This document shows positions 62,611 to 64,000 of a stretch of DNA of 64,000 nucleotides, piece after piece. Made by a program: the position numbers and the translations under genes. Below the pieces are notes generated by a model, which made no database searches, had not been told where the DNA came from, and saw only the letters and a program-made list of their open reading frames with translations. This DNA is from Verrucomicrobiales bacterium. Lineage in GTDB: Bacteria; Verrucomicrobiota; Verrucomicrobiia; Verrucomicrobiales; DEV007. Numbering within the stretch: the first letter of the stretch is position 1; each line of letters starts with the position of its first letter. The stretch lies in the NCBI GenBank assembly GCA_016795385.1, contig JAEUHI010000058.1, forward strand, positions 1 through 64,000, read 5' to 3'.

Positions 62611-64000
62611 CTAAACGTGGGCTGCTTCGGTCCCGCCAATCAACTGGGGAGCGATCAAGCTTGGTCCGGGAAAAAGCAGATTTCCCTCCGTGTGATGGGA
62701 TTGGGATCCCAGCGTGGCGGAGGGGAGCGTGAGGGTGAAAGTGGAGCCGACTCCGAGTTGGCTCGTGCAGGCGACGTCGCCATCCATGAGCCTGGCCATC
62801 CGCTGCACGATCCAGAGCCCAAGGCCATTGGAACTCTCTCCGCCGGTCGGTTGCGGGGTGAGTCGGACGAATTTGCCGAAAAGCTTCTTCTGGTCCTCTT
62901 CGCTCAATCCTGGTCCCCGATCGATGATCGAGATTGCTACCTGATCGCGGTCGGTGCGCCCGATGGCCAGTTTTACCTCCCGGCCTTTGGGAGAGTACTT
63001 CATCGCGTTGGAGAAGAGGTTGTCGAGGATCTGATGGAGCGCTCCCGCATCCGCATTGACTGCGAAAAGGCCCGGATCGCCCTGGATGCCGATGTCGATG
63101 GACTTGGTTCTCGCAGCGTTCGCGTAGTCGCGTAGAAGGGTGTCAATCAGCGGTGCCAGCGGACAAGGCTCCTGTTTCAGTTCAAGCAACCCGTCCTCGA
63201 TCCTGCGCGTGTCGAGGAGATTGCGGATGATGTCCAGCATCCGGTTCGCCGAGGCAAGGATCTCTGCCGCGTAGCCGTCGACGTTTTCGTACTCGTCGTG
63301 ATCCAACATCTGCAGGAGTCCGGCGTAGCCGCTGATCACACTGAGCGGGTTTTTCAGGTCGTGTGCCGCGATATGAAGAAACTCATTTTTCTCTTCGTTC
63401 AGCTTCACGAGGCGGTTGTTGGCTTCAGAAAGATCGGCGAGGGCTAGCTCAAGCTGCCCGAAGGCACGCCGCCGCGTGACTTCAAAGATGATGCCAAGCA
63501 AAGCCATGAAGGGGATGAGTCCGGCGTAGCCTGCGAGATCGATGGTGGATTCCCATGCGATGTCGTAGGTCTTGGGGATCGTTATCCCTGAAAGGTGGAT
63601 GGCACCCAGCGACATGGTGACAATCGTGGTCAGGGCCGTCCAAACCAATGCGCTACGCATCTCCAGGAGGAGGAGCACGCAAAGCGGGATCCCCGCGAGC
63701 CACGCGACGGCATGGCCCCGCATTCCGCCTTCCACGAGAGAAAGAGCGGTGAATCCCAGAAGCAGGGCGGTGGCGTAAAAGTGCCCGGTCAAGGCCAAGC
63801 TTTCAAATCGGTTCAGGAGGAGGGGAGCGGTGGCCACGCCGAGACTGCAGAGGGTGATGATCCAGGCACCGATTTCATGTCCGATCAGGAAGTAGAATGC
63901 TGCATAGACGGCACCGAAGATTGCACCGAGGAATCCAAACCGCACTTGGAGGCGGGCTCTGCGGCGAATCTCCGGATCGACTGCCAAAGAAGCCGGGATA
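62611..64000 (-). CDS. Membrane sensor histidine kinase, 5' end at or beyond the window edge
   Basis: At least 458 residues. The frame stays open to the end of the window (63999); a TTG at 63985-63987 is the only start candidate inside, so the true start may lie outside. The N-terminal half has about six hydrophobic segments (for example FGFLGAIFGAVYAAFYFLI and IPLCVLLLLEM), so it is an integral membrane sensor. A short coiled stretch (ALADLSEANNRLVKLNEEK) leads to the H-box FLHIAAHDLKNPLSVISGY. The N-box LHQILDNLFSNAMKYSP, G1 IIDRGPGLS and G2 SNGLGLWIVQRM follow, all intact. No response regulator is seen in the window. The 5-6TM type without a large periplasmic loop probably senses within the membrane or a small molecule. 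Confidence 0.9.
   Translation of the reverse strand, partial: IPASLAVDPEIRRRARLQVRFGFLGAIFGAVYAAFYFLIGHEIGAWIITLCSLGVATAPLLLNRFESLALTGHFYATALLLGFTALSLVEGGMRGHAVAWLAGIPLCVLLLLEMRSALVWTALTTIVTMSLGAIHLSGITIPKTYDIAWESTIDLAGYAGLIPFMALLGIIFEVTRRRAFGQLELALADLSEANNRLVKLNEEKNEFLHIAAHDLKNPLSVISGYAGLLQMLDHDEYENVDGYAAEILASANRMLDIIRNLLDTRRIEDGLLELKQEPCPLAPLIDTLLRDYANAARTKSIDIGIQGDPGLFAVNADAGALHQILDNLFSNAMKYSPKGREVKLAIGRTDRDQVAISIIDRGPGLSEEDQKKLFGKFVRLTPQPTGGESSNGLGLWIVQRMARLMDGDVACTSQLGVGSTFTLTLPSATLGSQSHHTEGNLLFPGPSLIAPQLIGGTEAAHV

Overview
This is a GC-rich (about 64% by eye), gene-dense chromosomal window, most likely from a Verrucomicrobiota bacterium. The placement is an inference. It rests on three separate pairs of planctomycete/verrucomicrobial domains (DUF1549/DUF1553, DUF1501, DUF1552, DUF1592 group, PSC-type cytochrome c), an ECF sigma factor followed by a FecR-LamG protein, a Tat-exported TIM-barrel isomerase and FAD oxidase, a sulfatase, and the near absence of Shine-Dalgarno sites. 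No tRNA, rRNA or CRISPR array was seen.

Layout. 1-2.4 kb: an IS66-family element whose left end lies outside the window. It has inserted into an aminoglycoside-phosphotransferase-like gene, of which only the 3' end remains. 2.7-8.8 kb: a large exported RCC1-repeat protein of lower GC and an Lhr-type helicase. 8.9-10.1 kb: a REP-associated tyrosine transposase set in an array of palindromic repeats. 10.2-21.5 kb: dnaE, an SGNH hydrolase, an AAA/DUF4143 ATPase, a sulfatase, a HerA-like ATPase and a phosphodiester glycosidase. 21.5-27.5 kb: ECF sigma factor, FecR-LamG, SHD1-DUF1549-DUF1553 and DUF1501, closed by a strong terminator. 27.6-33.7 kb: a hybrid histidine kinase, then on the minus strand TatD, SufE and GNAT genes and two Tat-exported proteins. 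33.8-48.9 kb: cytochrome c-WD40 with DUF1549/1553, a trypsin-like protease, an amine oxidase, a PTPS/QueD homologue, ispD, yqeY, an SGNH hydrolase and a DUF1552/DUF1592 pair.

49.0-58.2 kb is the most notable region. It holds a complete type I Wadjet anti-plasmid system (jetA-jetB-jetC-jetD). An AbrB-type antitoxin/PIN-toxin pair sits between jetB and jetC, with its own promoter and a palindrome over the -10. A fifth co-directional gene follows jetD after 14 bp; it encodes a membrane-anchored trypsin-like protease fused to an FGE-sulfatase-fold domain that lacks the catalytic cysteines. The combination looks like an extended defence operon. Wadjet itself is known; the embedded toxin-antitoxin and the protease-FGE partner are the parts that look new.

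58.25-59.2 kb holds a decayed minus-strand locus (a CcbP-like calcium-binding gene and an unrecognised frameshifted gene). 59.2-62.6 kb is an exported catalase-peroxidase with a divergent oxyR that keeps both redox cysteines. The window ends inside a membrane sensor histidine kinase.
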